In this document: one piece after another, positions 47,999 through 61,640 of the stretch
Position numbering within the stretch: the stretch's first letter is position 1
How the letters are laid out: the number at the start of each line of letters is the position of its first letter
Origin: Centroberyx gerrardi
Lineage: Eukaryota > Chordata > Actinopteri > Beryciformes > Berycidae
Assembly: GCF_048128805.1 (NCBI RefSeq)
Contig: NC_136005.1
Span: forward strand, 12,765,475-12,829,474
DNA: 64,000 bases
Direction: 5' to 3'
Notes under the pieces: generated by a model
The model's input: only the letters and a program-made list of their open reading frames with translations
Told to the model about the DNA's origin: nothing
Database searches by the model: none
Program-made: the position numbers and the translations under genes

Positions 47999-50451
47999 GT
48001 AAGTTCACATATTCAATTAACATATAAACTAATCAAATCTTTTAATTTCCAATTTAATTAAGACGACGACGGGAAGTTTTTTTCTCTCCCGACGTTAGCC
48101 CAGCTAAACTAAGCTAGCTAGCATAGCTTGATCTGCTTTGGCTAACAGCTAATGTGCAAGGTACGGTTTGTGTGTCGCCCTCAGCTACACACATACACAC
48201 CTACCGAGTAACGTTACCGACTGCCAAGAACAAACCGCCTCAAAAAGTCGAGGAATAATATAACTCTAACTTCACTAGCAGAACTTGTTCCAGGATGCTT
48301 CAATAGTAAGATGAATTCTTTATTTTAGTTACCCATAATGAATCTACGAAACTCTTAGACAAAACTTTCAGATTGTGCATATCATTAAGGTCTGATTATT
48401 TGTGAGTGAATCTGAAGCGACTGTCTGGCCAGACTGGTGTCCAGGGAGTTAACGTTAGCAGGCTAACTTAGCTAGCTAGCTAGCTAGCCTGTTAACACAA
48501 GCGGCTCTCCGACATGGGGTCGGTTTCATTGTCTGTCGTGTATCGCTATTTGGACAAGTATTAGGATTCTAGCTAAATATCATCATTGTAGTTCAAGGTG
48601 TGTATGTTCCAACGTTCAATGATTTTTGTATTGTCTATGTAACCGCTGATAACCATAAATGGCTGTTAGCTAGCTTTAGTTAGCTCTTGGTTTTGTAGCT
48701 GGACAGATGGACAGGTTGTTGTTGGCAAGCCAAGTTAGCATGAGATAGCTTGTTGTTGTTGATGGGTTAGTTGGAAAGAGGTATTCTGTTGGGCAAAGTT
48801 GCATCACTAAAGTTTATGAATATGATAATCGTCTTACTACCGGATATGGCAAAGCCGGCTATTCCTTCTTGACTATGGATGAATATGATTATAGCTTAAT
48901 GAGCGCTTAATTTCAGAACTTTGTCAGATTAGCTCAACCATGAAAAGCCTTTTTATGGAGGCGTAATGGTGGACGGTGGTGTCTCCGTCAGGGTGTGTGT
49001 CTGTCCGTTCACAACCGTATCACCCACCCAAAGCCATAGACAACTCAGCGACGACTTTATGTCTCCTGTAATATTAAGGCTCCGGTAATGGTAGTACCAG
49101 TTAATTTCTATAATATACGATCTTATCCTCAAATCTTGAGGCATGCTCTGCAACTACTATTGAAGACACCCCTGTGATATTAAATATTCAAATTTACATG
49201 CGCTCATTGTGAGCTATGCCTGAATCATTAACCCTTTTAATGACTGTGATGTGACATAGTTAGAGGAAATGTTTCTTAGCTTATCCACTCTACTTCTACA
49301 ACAAGATGAACATTCATCAGATTGACTGAACTTGGGACACCTTGAGAGGGCTGCATACACCTGTCTTTCAGGTGTATTTAGGCTGAACAGCGGTGTTCAT
49401 ATCCCTTTTTCTGCCAAGCAAGTGCCCTCCATTGAGAGCAAGCAGGCAGTGGGCACCCTCGGCTAGTGATGGGGGACACATGTCGCTTTGCATTTTATGA
49501 TGGGCTGTGGAGTTGCCGCAGGAGTGGTGCCTCTTGTGAAAAACCCTCCTGAGAGTGATGTGACCAGACAGGCATGACTCCACTGACTTGAGATCCACTC
49601 TTGTTCTGCTGCATCAGGGTTGCAACTTTTTTTTAAAGATACATCTGTATTTTCTACCACTTGCTAGATCTTTTTTTTTTTTTTACTTTCGTCATAAATA
49701 AGGGTGCAAAAGTACGTAGGACATTTGCTCAGTGTCACCACAAAGGGAGATCCATTGTGAAGTTTATTGTGGTCGTATTTATTTTTGTGTTTGTAGGTCT
49801 CTCTTTATGGAATGTCGTCTATGTATAGCCTAATTTTTTTTCCAGTTGTGCTGCAGTTGCAGTATGTGGAAATAGTAGTGTAATCACGATGTTGTGGAAT
49901 GCAAATGAATTTGAAAGATCAGAAATTAATTTGAAAGAGCAGACAATAGCCTAATGAAAGTATCCTACTGCACAATTAAGAGGCTTCAGACCCTTTTCAT
50001 AATTACATTTTGTTAATATAATATATATCTAAACTGCAGCAACGAAATATGTTGGCGCCGTTGCATTTTGTTGTTACTGTGTAGATCCATTAAATACCAT
50101 CTATGGATCTGAGAGATATTAAAGTGGAGATCCCATTTGTTTCTCACTGCCTTGACAGAACATAGGCCATATACCGATTTTACCAAGATATTCTTTTCCC
50201 TGAGAAACGATAAAGGATAAAGGATTTCTCAGATCAGTCTTTTCATTCTCACCTGCTCTAATGCTTCACAGTGAAGACCTAATACAGGCCACAATTCTCT
50301 GCAGAGTAGTATTATAGCATAGCTCTTATTGTTTCCATCCATCCACATGTCTGGCTGAGGCGTTATCATAATGGCATCTGTGTAGCTCACTGTGGGGCAC
50401 CATTCAACACTGCAGTCAGGGTCTGTGGTAGACTGTGAGCCCAAGCAGAGT

Positions 50452-50790
50452 TAAGGCTAGGTCACACTAGCTGATTTTAATGCAGATTCTAAGCCCGACT
50501 GGACCGTCCAGACCGCCGGGGTGAGTTGGGGCTTGAGGCCGTGATGATTGGGCAAGAATGTGCTGTAGTGTTAACAGGCTTAAGACCGTCTGCCTTGGCT
50601 CTCCTGACGACTCCTGAGCCGGAGCCTGACAAGATTTTATTCAAACGTTTTTTATTTCATTGAGCCCAGTTTGGCCATGCTCATGTAGTGTGAAGCAGTC
50701 TGAGACTCGCCAGGACTGAAATCTGAAAGTGATCCTGGCAACAACCAATGGGAGTTGAGCTCAAGGGGGAAGAGAAAAAGAATGAACTGG
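50452..50790. repeat. Possible DNA-transposon fragment
   Basis: It starts AAGGCTAGGTCACACTAGCT, a terminus like that of several fish DNA transposons, and holds GTAGTGTGAAGC near 50685, a partial inverted partner. The full element and target duplication could not be defined. Confidence 0.35.
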
Positions 50791-50839
50791 TAGAGAAGCC
50801 ACTTCTAACAGAAACAACAACAACTCCCACTGGTGTAGA

Positions 50840-51010
50840 TTGTTCACATCAGTAGAGATTCCCAAGTCCACTTGCTCCACTCTAGATAAGTTGCGATACC
50901 GTTTTATTTGGAGAAATAAATCTCATATAAAATGGTATAAGATGGCAACATGCCTGAATCAATCCAAGTCTCATAAAGAATTTTTCATCAGTGTTATCCT
51001 TATAATAATG
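50840..51010 (+). pseudogene. LINE ORF2 fragment
   Basis: One frame reads VEIPKSTCSTLDKLRYRFIW then RNKSHIKWYK. This resembles the L1-group segment after the reverse transcriptase core (IPKS..K.LD....FIW..K..RIK). It is short and isolated, so a dead 5'-truncated or internal scrap. Confidence 0.55.
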
Positions 51011-52382
51011 TCACTTCAGAACACATTTGTAATGTAAATGTTAACTGTAGCTTCTCTACCATGAATCAAAAAACGATTGACATGAAGATGAGTGTATCTT
51101 CATGTGTATAACGCCTCATCTTTGCTCTGTTGCGCAGTGTGCATTGTTTCCCAAAGGGACAGAAAGCATTTACTCAAGACCAGTCGTTCGCTCTGAAATT
51201 CCTCCATCGGACAAGATTTGAACAGGGTTTGGCAGATTAGTCTCTGCGTTGCTGTAGTGGTCAGCTAAAAGTGGTCGGGTAAGAAATGCAGTTGGGAGAT
51301 CCATAGTTGTCCAGATGAGGAGATACAGAGGGAGAGAGACTTACTGCTACTAGTGTTTTATTCTTGTCTCCAAAAATACATTTGTCATTTATCCTGTGAT
51401 TTAGGGAGAAAGTTAGTGTTGATACATCCTCTCAGCAACCATATCTTTATAAATCTATGGGCAGCCAAGCAGTGGACAAGTGGTGTAATATTACTGCGTA
51501 TAAAAAGTGTGTTCAATTAGCAGTGTCAAACTAATACAACTGAAACAGGTTGTATTAGGTCTAGATCTGATTTATGACGGCCTGCTAGCTGCTGATTTCC
51601 CAGGGTGGGGTGCTTGTTGTACACCGTCATTGTCAAGAGGTTAACAGGAAATGCTGGCGGAACTGTGAGGTTTTACTTACCCCAACTAGTCGCAAGGCTT
51701 CAATCGCCTCGCTGGGTTTCCTGACACTGAGAAGAGGTAGGCCTGGGCTAGAGTCAGTGGAGGATTTGTTGTTGTTTTGAGGTATGTGGGACCTGGATCA
51801 GTATACTTAAGTTTTTTAGTGATTGGGCCAATGTAGTGTCCTCAAGAACACTGTTTGTAGGATCTTGGTTTAGGCTCAGTCAGGCATTTTGTATGTTAGA
51901 GGCAGAGCAATTGCTTTCAATAGCTGCTTGATTGTCAAATTAGATGCAAAAGTGAAAGCCACAGCAGCAAGTGAAAAAGGACCCTCATGAAGGCCTAGCT
52001 AAATTTCAACATTTTCATGTTGTTACCTTCTTCAATTACTGGTAAACAATATTGTGCTTTTCAGCTTGCATAATATTTGGCGGAGGAACATGATATATGG
52101 TCAGTTTGTCCTCGTTCTTGTTTTAATTCATGAAACAGACCTTGCTTTCTTGTCATTTTTGGATAGTTGAGCAACATACACTGATTGCTACATATACTGG
52201 CTGCCACCGTTGAACTAGGCCTATTACCTGTTTCTGAAGGCATGCAAGTAACAGGATGTCATGGCTCTGTTTGGTTGACAAATCATGTAGTGTTGTGTCC
52301 ACTGAGAAGACTTAGTTATTAGTTATTTTCAGGATGTGAATATTTTTTGTGCAAATAAGTTTGTGTGTCAGTTTCTGTTTTG

Positions 52383-52979
52383 GTGCTTTTCCACCGCATG
52401 GTACCGGCTCAAATCGACTCGACTCTACTCGCTTTTGGTAGTACCACTTGGTTTTCCACTGCAGATAGTACCCCCTCAATGTGCCCCCCCAACTGGTCGT
52501 CATAGCGACGCAGCATGAAACTGCTGTGACGTCATCTTCAACGCGACACACACAACAACAATGGAGGATATCGAAGGGATGGTGTTCTTGATTCTCGGTA
52601 TGTGGCTGTTAGTCACAGCAAGGAGACAGATTTTATTTCAGAAGAGGCTGAAGGCAGCAAGACAAAAGACTGCTGAAAAAAACAGGAGAGTTTGGGAAAT
52701 CCTACAAAGGTGACGCAAGAGGGTAAGCTAACCTGGTGGCTAACGTTAGCATATGTTCGCGCAATGATGACGATTCTCTCTGACCAATCAGTAGTCTGCA
52801 GTGTTTTCACGTCACCTTTTGGTATCGACTCAGGTCGCTTGGAACCTTGACGGAGGTGCTACCAAAAAAAGTACCAGGTACCAGCTAATATGGTACCTGG
52901 TACTGGTACTTGCCCAATGGAAAACCAAAAAAGGCGAGTAGAGTTGAGTTGAGCCGGTACCATGCGGTGGAAAAGCGGC
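52383..52979. mobile_element. Harbinger-like MITE with long inverted ends
   Basis: The left end GTGCTTTTCCACCGCATGGT and the right end ACCATGCGGTGGAAAAGCGGC are inverted. The match continues imperfectly for about 80 bases through GGCTCAA, TCTACTCGC, TTGGTTTTCCA and GGTACC motifs. A TTTTG on both sides may be the target duplication. An internal 50-codon frame (52561-52713) resembles the start of HARBI1-type transposases. Confidence 0.7.
52561..52713 (+). pseudogene. HARBI1-like N-terminal fragment inside the MITE
   Basis: A 50-residue frame starts MEDIEGMVFLILGMW, continues with a basic helix and ends NRRVWEILQR before TGA. The RRVWEILQR motif is like the start of fish PIF/Harbinger transposases. 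The frame stays open only seven more bases to a GTAAGC donor-like site beyond the TGA. It is too short to be a transposase by itself. Confidence 0.4.
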
Positions 52980-54429
52980 TTTTGTAGTGTGCTAAATACC
53001 TGAGGACTGTAGTAGTTGTACTGGCCATGGGGTCCCACCCTAAGCCCTCGGGCAATTCTCAAAGGTGGAAGAGAGGAATCCTCCAGTGTTTGATTGACTG
53101 AACCATCTCTTGTTTACCCTGTTGGACTTCATATTGACTCAACTATGTGTACCAAGTTTACAGTTTGCCTAACCTCTGTTAGACAGTTTGAGGCGCATGT
53201 ATGTGTGGATGAGTTAGGTATCTGGTTCAACAAAGCTAACCTCTTGGAAAGTTTCAACTGCACTACAACCGAATCAACACTATATCAGGCCTATTCATAC
53301 CCCTCCCCCATACTCTCTGTACTCGCCATACTTCATGCTCTCCTCTTGACAGCACCATTAAAACACATATCCAGCATCATGACTGCCTAAGGTCCAACAG
53401 CCAGCTAAGCTTAATTGAAACACGTTACTCACTGTGTAGCTATAGTTTGGCTCATGCCCAATGAAACGCTGCTGTCTTTTTCAACATGGAGATGTGAGAC
53501 TGGCTATGCGTCATTGTATAGGTCTGCATGGTATTCCTTAGGGAAATAGCCACCTGTTGACCAGGTAGGCCATATGGCTAACAATGAAATGGCCCTTGAA
53601 GAATAAGTAAGAAATGGTGTCGTGGTTAGGAGAGTGCCCTATATATTTATGGAGTCATTACTTTTTATGAGGTAGATAAATTAAAGAATTAATTCTCCCT
53701 CACTGTGAAAATATTTTTGCTTCTTGTTTTATGAGCTGTGCGGTCGAGATTGGTCACTATAATAATGACGGCCTGACATCATAAAGCCCAGGCTTATGTG
53801 CATGAAAGCCGTTGAACCCATGAGATCAATTGCAAATTGACACACATATTGTGTAATAAGCCTTTATACATTTGTTATTACAGTAATTCATATGCTATTA
53901 CGTTGGCAGCCACTCGTATATAGCACACCTTTAGATGCTATCATCCATTGCTCCGTTTTTCCAGTCGGTGCATAACAATCGCTTCCACAGTGTTTTAACT
54001 GGCAGTGCTGACATGGCAACTCTGGAACTCTCAGTGCGGCAGGCAGGACAGCCACTTGGATGGATGCAGCATCAAGGCATGTGTCCAAGAGGGGAACCAA
54101 CTGTCCCCTGCCTGTCTCCATGCCACATGGCTGTTAGTGTAAATGTGTGTGTTGCGTGACAGTATTGTCATGCACAGCCTAAAAAGCATCGTACCTAGAG
54201 TTTGTTACCTCAGCTTTTATCTGTAATGACAAACTGGAATGACTGAAAGGGCTTCACTGACTTTTTGGGAGTTTTCAATATCTGGCCTATCCCTAAGTGC
54301 TAGTTGGCAATGGTTAATTAACATACTGTATGCTAAAGCCTTAGCATGTGCACCAGACAGAGCCATCTACCGGACACAGATATCATTTTGGTGACAGTCC
54401 TCTCAGCACATATTGGGTAAACTCACAAG

Positions 54430-54461
54430 TCAGATTTTAATATTACTATATTAAAATCTGA
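54430..54461. repeat. 14-bp perfect hairpin, four-base loop
   Basis: TCAGATTTTAATAT (54430-54443) and ATATTAAAATCTGA (54448-54461) pair exactly around TACT. Confidence 0.85.
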
Positions 54462-55901
54462 CAGCGACTGTCCAAAATCAGTATGTAGCATGCTTTACTG
54501 GATATCCCACCCATTTAACCATTCAACTGCTTATAGTTACTCTGACTTACCAGGATGGTGTGTGTGGGTCTTGTCTCTCTCCCTGGAATTTATTCATGAT
54601 GATGTAAAAACAAATAAGTATGGAAAAGAGTTGATTTTCTGCGTGAGTCAGCTAATTGTCTTAAGAAGTTGCAGCCCTAATCTCAGAAATTGTGTTCAAT
54701 GACCCTGATAACTGAGTAGAAATTGTTGTGTTGAAGTAACGGGTTGATACTCTGAATTGGTTGATGATTCAAATTATTTGGCTACTCATTGTCAGGTAAA
54801 AAGTAAATCATATAGCTATAGCAGTTAACAATGCAAATTAGTCTACAGAGAAACTTGTTTAACACCTGTAAAATTTTTTTTTTTTTTGGATATGTCTTTA
54901 GCATTTACATATTTTACAATTTATCGCCTGTTGTAACAAGGGCACTGCTGAAACTAAATTGACATTGAATTGACATTAACATTAGTGAGCAGAACAAGTG
55001 CTTGCATATGCCATCAAAGATTTTGACAACTTTGCATTCTTGAAACAGTTTCGTTTTCAAGTTCATTGCATCTACAGCTGTCCTTGTTGCCTTTGTTGCA
55101 GATGGTGTTTTGTCATGTGCATTGTCTGAGTGCGCCTACCTAAATTTTAGACGCCTCTTCTATACTTTGAGGTCATACGCACAATGGCTTGGCCTAGATC
55201 AAACCCTGCTGATGAAGTTTTCATGAAAGTTGTGATTGCTGACCCAAACTCAAAATAAAAGGCGACTGACCTAGTTTACCCTGTTGTTCTTCAGCAGTAC
55301 AGCTGTGATGTGCTCAGCTCCCGGTTGTCTTGTCTGGTATACTGTACTCCTTTGCACCCTTTGGGCTCTTTTTTTTTTTCTTCCACTCTGGTCACTTCCT
55401 GCTACTGTCCATTTCCAAGAAATGTAATCTGATAGGAGTCTGCGTGTGTCCTGGCCCTCCAGTCTATATGTGGGTATGGGCTTCTGGTTTTACAGGATTT
55501 ATGCAATAGACATTTGGAAACAATTTGTCTGAAATTGGAGATTATGCCTGTCAAAGATATTTTAAACAGTTTAGCTATTCCTTTTTATTATAGCAAGTAA
55601 GCTTTTGTGGTTGAAAACATATCCAATGATTTTGTGATTAGAGGCTCAAGAAAACAACTGGAGGAGGTTGACTTGACTTGGCTGCTCAGTGTTTAGGACC
55701 TTTTTAATGTAGCTGTTCCTTCTGTCATTTGATAGAAATGGAGTGGAAAAGGTCAGCCTTTTCAGTTTTCCCCAATTCTCACTTATACCTACATTGTTGT
55801 TTTGAGTCAGGGGTCAGCAAATGATTATCTGTTGTTAGTTGTGTTGTATAAATTGATTACTCAAAAAAACTAGTAGTAACCTAAGTAGGCTTAGGTCTTT
55901 T

Positions 55902-55903
<2 letters not shown>

Positions 55904-55972
<69 letters not shown>
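55904..55972. repeat. (TG)34 microsatellite
   Basis: The longest pure dinucleotide array in the window, about 34 TG units. Confidence 0.95.
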
Positions 55973-55975
<3 letters not shown>

Positions 55976-56126
55976 AAAGCCAGAGGAGATGTGGGGTGAG
56001 AAATCCCTGTGCTTATAATTTGTATGCTAGTTTGGTATGTGGACTATACATTAGCAAGCATGTCGGTGTGTGTTTGTGTGTTTACTTTTTAAAAAATATT
56101 TTTTTAATGTGACCGTCTGGCTGTGC

Positions 56127-56280
56127 GTGTGTGTGTGTGTGTGTGTATGCATTCCTGTGTGCTCACGTGCAAAAGTCTGGCTTGCACTTCCTGGGCTTAC
56201 TGCTGTTGTCGTTGTCACGTTGCTGAGGGAGAATCCAGGTGGAGCCACGCACACACATACACTCTCACTCACTCACACAC

Positions 56281-56311
<31 letters not shown>

Positions 56312-56330
56312 AACACACACACACACACAG
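56127..56330. repeat. GT array facing a CA-rich array
   Basis: (GT)n at 56127-56148 and a CA-rich block at 56248-56330, inverted relative to each other, about 100 bases apart. Confidence 0.9.
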
Positions 56331-59300
56331 AGGCAGTCTGGCAGATTCAGGGTTAAAGGCTTCCATTTTGTTAGGTAACACCCTAATGGTCTGATCTGTC
56401 AGTGGCGTTAAAATGGCAGGGGCTTAACCCTTGGCGTTCAGGACACAACCAGTAGGGGCACACTCGCTAGGCTGGCCCAGCGGACAGCAGAAGAACTGAG
56501 AATGGGGGGGGTTGAGTGAGTGAGGGAGGGGTAGAGGGAAGAAGGAAGAGTGAGCAAGAGAGAGAGAGGGAGAAGACAAGGAAGAGTATTTTTCAGTTGG
56601 GTACAGTTAGATTATGGCACAGCTAGCAACACACACGCTCTAAGCCCCTTTCCCTCCCCCAACCGTGGCACCTCCTCAGCTGGGTCCCTGCCCCCACTCT
56701 TAGCCTGGTGAGCACAGATTAGGGTAGGTAGTCTATTTTTTTCATCTAGATGATATCCCAAAGGGAAAGAACTTGGATGAGTGTACAATTTGATAGCCTG
56801 AATATTTCAATTTGTGCGTAGGAGATGACGTCACCCCTAATACAAACAAAGCAGTAGGAGGAACCTTTTATGATTAATAGTAGGTAATCAACTGGAATTT
56901 CAGTTACAGTCATCTGGTCATATCTGCCAGTAAGGAATTTGGCAGTTTGAACGATTAATTCAATTTCACAAGGTCCAGTCCCATTAGCCACATAAGAAAA
57001 GGAGTTGTTGCTTCGTTGTTTTTTATTGGGCAATAATAATCCATAGTTGTATTGCTTTTATTGGACAGTATAATTGTTGTTTCCCCTCACATTGAACCCC
57101 GAGGACTCTGTTGAAAAGCCTCAGTATGTTTTAAATGGCTGTTAATGTGTTGGCTGGCTGGGTCCAGTCCCAGTGGGGAGATCATTACAGTGCTGCAGAT
57201 GAGAGGCTAGCCCGCTACCTGAGGGGATGAGCCTTTACCATTGATCTGCTACTCTCTATGAACTACTGGCCACAATGGGAGACTGACTGAGAACAAAACC
57301 CATGGTGTCAGTCCAGGTCACAGGATTTCCATCTGCTTTCAGGCAAGTCCATCTTGTCCTATAATACTATGGAGTTGGATGGAAGTTTTTTTTCTGCTTT
57401 TATTTCATACACAGGATGGTTGGGCTAGCGTTCGCCTGTACGATCCAAACAAGGAAATGCAAATTATTAAATGTATTGATTCACGCAAGCCTGCTATGAG
57501 GCTGTTTCAGTGCAGGGAAGTGAACAGTATCTATTGTGGTGTGATTTAGAAATATGAAGAGGTTTATACCCAATGAGACGTTGTGCATTTTTAAATGGAT
57601 TTGAATGGGCAATAGATGATAACTTCTCTCACTTGCCCCCCACCTTCCTCTTTCTAGCTAAGATCTTCTCTGCCCTTAGGCCTTATTATTCTGAGGAAAA
57701 GGAGGGGGACATGTATCTACTCCTCCTCCATAGTCTCTTGAGAGAACATGCACAGATCAGTAATCACAAGCTGTCCTTTGCTCTCTCTGTCATCCTCTCT
57801 TCTCATTTTCCTATCTGTTGGATATAATGCAGTTGTATGTAAAAGTGATGTATCTTTATGAGGCTGAATAATTACAGTGGCATACAATAAGCTCTATAAT
57901 GTAGAACTTCATGCTTGTTCAGTATATCACCAGCATTATGCAAATGTATGGATGTACATGTCTGGTAATGGCTGTGTACACATGTACCATTGTGTCAGTG
58001 CTATCCAGTAAGATGAGAGGTGTGTTTCATGCACATTTCCCGGCTCTGTCAAATAGCCTAGATCCATTGTAGTAGTGTGATTCTTCTCCTAATGCAGTTT
58101 GCCACTTTCTGTATGTCACCTTTTGCAAACCTGACAAGTGTCAACACCCCCCTCTTCATGTGAAATGGAGCTGACTGTCAACTCTGAGTTGGATTGTCAC
58201 CCTCCTCCCTTACTAGACCATGGGCTACGTGGGGTAGCGTGAATCAGAGAGCTGTAATGTGACAAGGCTGGCAGGCTTGTTGGTCTGAAATGGATACAGG
58301 ACTGGGATCAGTGCCTGTCAAGCCTCGTTGAGCATGGAGTGCTGATCCAGGATCATGGACTGGGTCCTCTTCGTCGTTTGTCATTATTAGGTGAAAGGCA
58401 AAACTGATCCTAGAACAGCACTGCTACTCTGAGATGGTTGCTCAATCCCAGGCTGCAAGGTTTGGGCTACCACCTCCTTCTAGGCGTCTCCCGGTGGACG
58501 TGCTGCTGATGGACAGGCCAGACTTATTGGTGAGATTGTTGTGTCAGTTTCAGTAGGTCTTTACAGGCTGGATGGATGGAGCTGGAGCAGCATTGGCTCT
58601 GTCAGGAATGCCACTAGCACTGATTGATTCAGGATCCATTCTCGGTTGACTGCCTGCACCTAGAATACGAATTCCCGATGCTTTCCTAGTAGTTACCTGA
58701 TCTTTCAAACCAGATAGGTTTTTATTTGAGCCTAACTAAAGGCTACTGGAGAAAAAGTATGCCCATTTCAGTCATTCTGGTTTGAGGCATATTGGTTTTC
58801 AAAACCAGTGATCCAACAATCATAGACTTGAGTTCCCAGGACTGTATTTAGGCAGAGAAAGAATAGCTCAGTCTCTATCATAACATGTTTTCATTGCAGG
58901 CTCTTTGGACCTGTGTTATATCTGCTTGTCCCTCCTCTGTCTCCTGCCATCACCTATACTCTGAGCTGTCTCTCAGTGCAACACTATCTCGGCTTCTGAC
59001 AGCTTGAAGCATTGATGCCATGTTTTTTCTGCCATCCATCCCTCTCATGTGTCACTCTGAATGGCATGGCTTGGATAGACTCCTGTGTTCGGATGGCTAG
59101 GCTCAGATAGACTTCCATGTAGCTAAGATGCCTTCTCCAGTTGAGTCTCCTGCATGTTTTTCATTTCCACCTGTCCAATAGCTCTCAGTGTGAGTCTCTT
59201 ACATCTCTTAGCCCTGGGGTTGTGAATGACCCCATATCACAGAACAGGCCTTTGGTGCTCTTGTGGCGCTGAATACAAAATGGGCTCCAATGAGTGGTGG

Positions 59301-59424
59301 TGCTTCAATGAAGGCTAAGTGAGATGGGAGTGTGATGTAACAATTGAGAATGGGCGCACACATCCCTCTCACTTAAGTGTGTCTCAAGTGTGCACACAAC
59401 ACACATACTCACACAACATGTACG

Positions 59425-59427
<3 letters not shown>

Positions 59428-59459
<32 letters not shown>
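59428..59459. repeat. (CA)16 microsatellite
   Basis: Pure CA dinucleotides. Shorter CA-rich runs follow at about 59596-59620 and 60096-60111. Confidence 0.9.
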
Positions 59460-59460
<1 letters not shown>

Positions 59461-61068
59461 AATTCCATTTGGTTTCCTCCCCACTGTTGCTTAGCAGCAG
59501 GGCATACAGCACATTGATTGTTGCATTCATGATGCCATCCATCTCTTCTGGGACAACACTAGCCATGCGCCTGGAGACCTGCATACATGCATGTACACAC
59601 ACACATACACACACACACAAACACGGATAGCGCCTAACCAAGGAAAGGTCCCTTGGAGAGGGCTATGCTAGGTGTTATCAGCAGGGAAACTGGCAGCCAT
59701 TGCAGCTCTAGTGACATACAGATCTGAAGTACCACTGACGCTGCATTGTCCCACAGGCTTACAGTCATTTTGTACCCTGACAGAGTTCACCACAACATTG
59801 TTACAGCTAGAGCACTCTGCAGTCACCGTTCTCACAGTCATGCTAGGTAAACTATGGTTTCTGAAGCACTGTGTGTAGTATAGGAGAATGCGCACACACA
59901 AATACAGGCGAACGTACGCTCACACACCCACACACAAGCTGTCATCCCTTGCAGATAGATGGCCTTTGTGTTTAGGGATGGTACAGCAGGGCACATCTGT
60001 CCTTGTTATGTACCAGTGCAGGGTGTCTCTGAGGCCCCACACACGCACTGGGCTTCCTCACTGTACTATCAGCACCCATGCATACACATACATATGCACA
60101 CACACACACACAAGGCTGGATGTTTTGGCTTTGTTGCGGTTGTTTTGTTTTGGATGTGTTGGTTGGTTTAGTTATTGCTATGCTCTACATCTTGCAAAGG
60201 CTCAGGGACGCCTGTGCCCTGTCTTGAGTAAAAATAAAACTTGGCGTAGGCTGAATGAACAGATGTGGATGATCAGGACTAATTCATACTGCAGCCGTAC
60301 TGCAGATACTGATTTGGAGAAAATGCTGAAAAGCGGTTTCCATCTGCCCCTTGTATTGCAATGCTGTGCTTTTCAGATGACAAACTCATATTTGGAGGAG
60401 TTTTTGTGTAGATTGTATCCCGGTGGTGAACTACTAGATTAGGTAGGCTTATCAATCTTGGGAGCCCTAATGGATGGCAGAGCAGATGTTTTAAAATGTT
60501 ATCGTATTCAAGAATATTGAAATAACGTTAATCTTCATTTAAGAGTATCAAATATCATGAAGGGAGGGTTTTGGATGACTGGCTTTTTAAGTCTCTCAGT
60601 GGGTGGTGAGGTTTGACCTCCATAGAAGTCAGTCACGTCAATGATGCTTCCAGTCTCCTGTTGTCTGGCAGACATGTGTTTTGGAATGTCCGGCGACGGC
60701 GTCATTTTCTCTTCCTCCCTCCTTCCTCCCTCTCTGTGTGTTGGAGGCGTCTGTGGCCTCCCCGTCTCTCTCCCTTCCCTCTGCCAGTCTGTCTCTCCAG
60801 GGGTTAAACCTGCTCCAGCCTTCTCTCAACCGCAGACCAGTTTAAACCAGTTTTCAGGGAAGTGCTTTGTGTCTCTCATGGAATCTTGGGAAGGGTCATG
60901 TGGAGCTGTGATGATGTCACAGCGGACTAGAAAGACCTTGAGTCAGCTTTCTGAATCAGAAATACAAGATGGTGTGTTTGTGCGTGCATCTTGAATAGAC
61001 TGTCCAATTCAGCCCAAATGATCAATTAGGCTTTGATATCTGTATTTTTAAATGTGTACTTACATGCT

Positions 61069-61514
61069 CAGTGGCCACTTTTATTAGGTGCACTCCGTTT
61101 TGCCAACACAACAGCCTGAATTCTTCGAGGCATAGATTCAACAAGGAGCTGGAAACATTCCACAGGGATTTTGGTCCATGTTGACTTGATAGCATAACAC
61201 AGTTCCTGCAGATTTTTCAGTGGCACATTCATGCTGCGAACATCCCGTTCCACCTCATCCCTAAATGTGCTCTGTTAGGTTGATTTCTGGGGACTGCGCA
61301 TGCCATCCGAGTAAACTAAAGTCACTGATATTCCTGGAACCATCTTGAGACAATGCATGCTTGGTGACATGGCACATTATCCTGCTGGAAGTATCCATTT
61401 GAAAAATAGGTACACTGTGGCCATGAAAGGATGCACCTGGTCAGCAGTCATTTGGTACTGCAGGGACCTAATGTGTGCCAAGAAAACATTCCTCACACCA
61501 TTACACCACCACCA
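61069..61514 (-). pseudogene. Tc1-like transposase fossil, C-terminal part
   Basis: The plus strand starts at the repeat end CAGTGGCCACTTTTATTAGG. Read on the minus strand it encodes the end of a DDE transposase, including ERDVRSMNVPLKNLQELCYA then STWTKIPVECFQLLVESMPR, a pattern I know from fish Tc1-like elements. Frameshifts occur further upstream in the frame. It is cut sharply at 61514. Confidence 0.75.
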
Positions 61515-61640
61515 CAGTGTTTCCCCTAGGATTTTTTTTCCAGCAGTTGTGTGCATGCGTTTTGCAGGGGTACTGAGGTTTACTGTGTGTGTGCGCACAC
61601 ACACACACCCCTGTGTACTAAGACAGTGTCTAAAATCCAA
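61515..61640. mobile_element. hAT-like element terminus
   Basis: It starts CAGTGTTTCCCCTAGGATTT, a terminus seen on many fish DNA repeats, exactly where the Tc1 fossil stops. The other end could not be placed, so the right limit is arbitrary. Confidence 0.4.
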
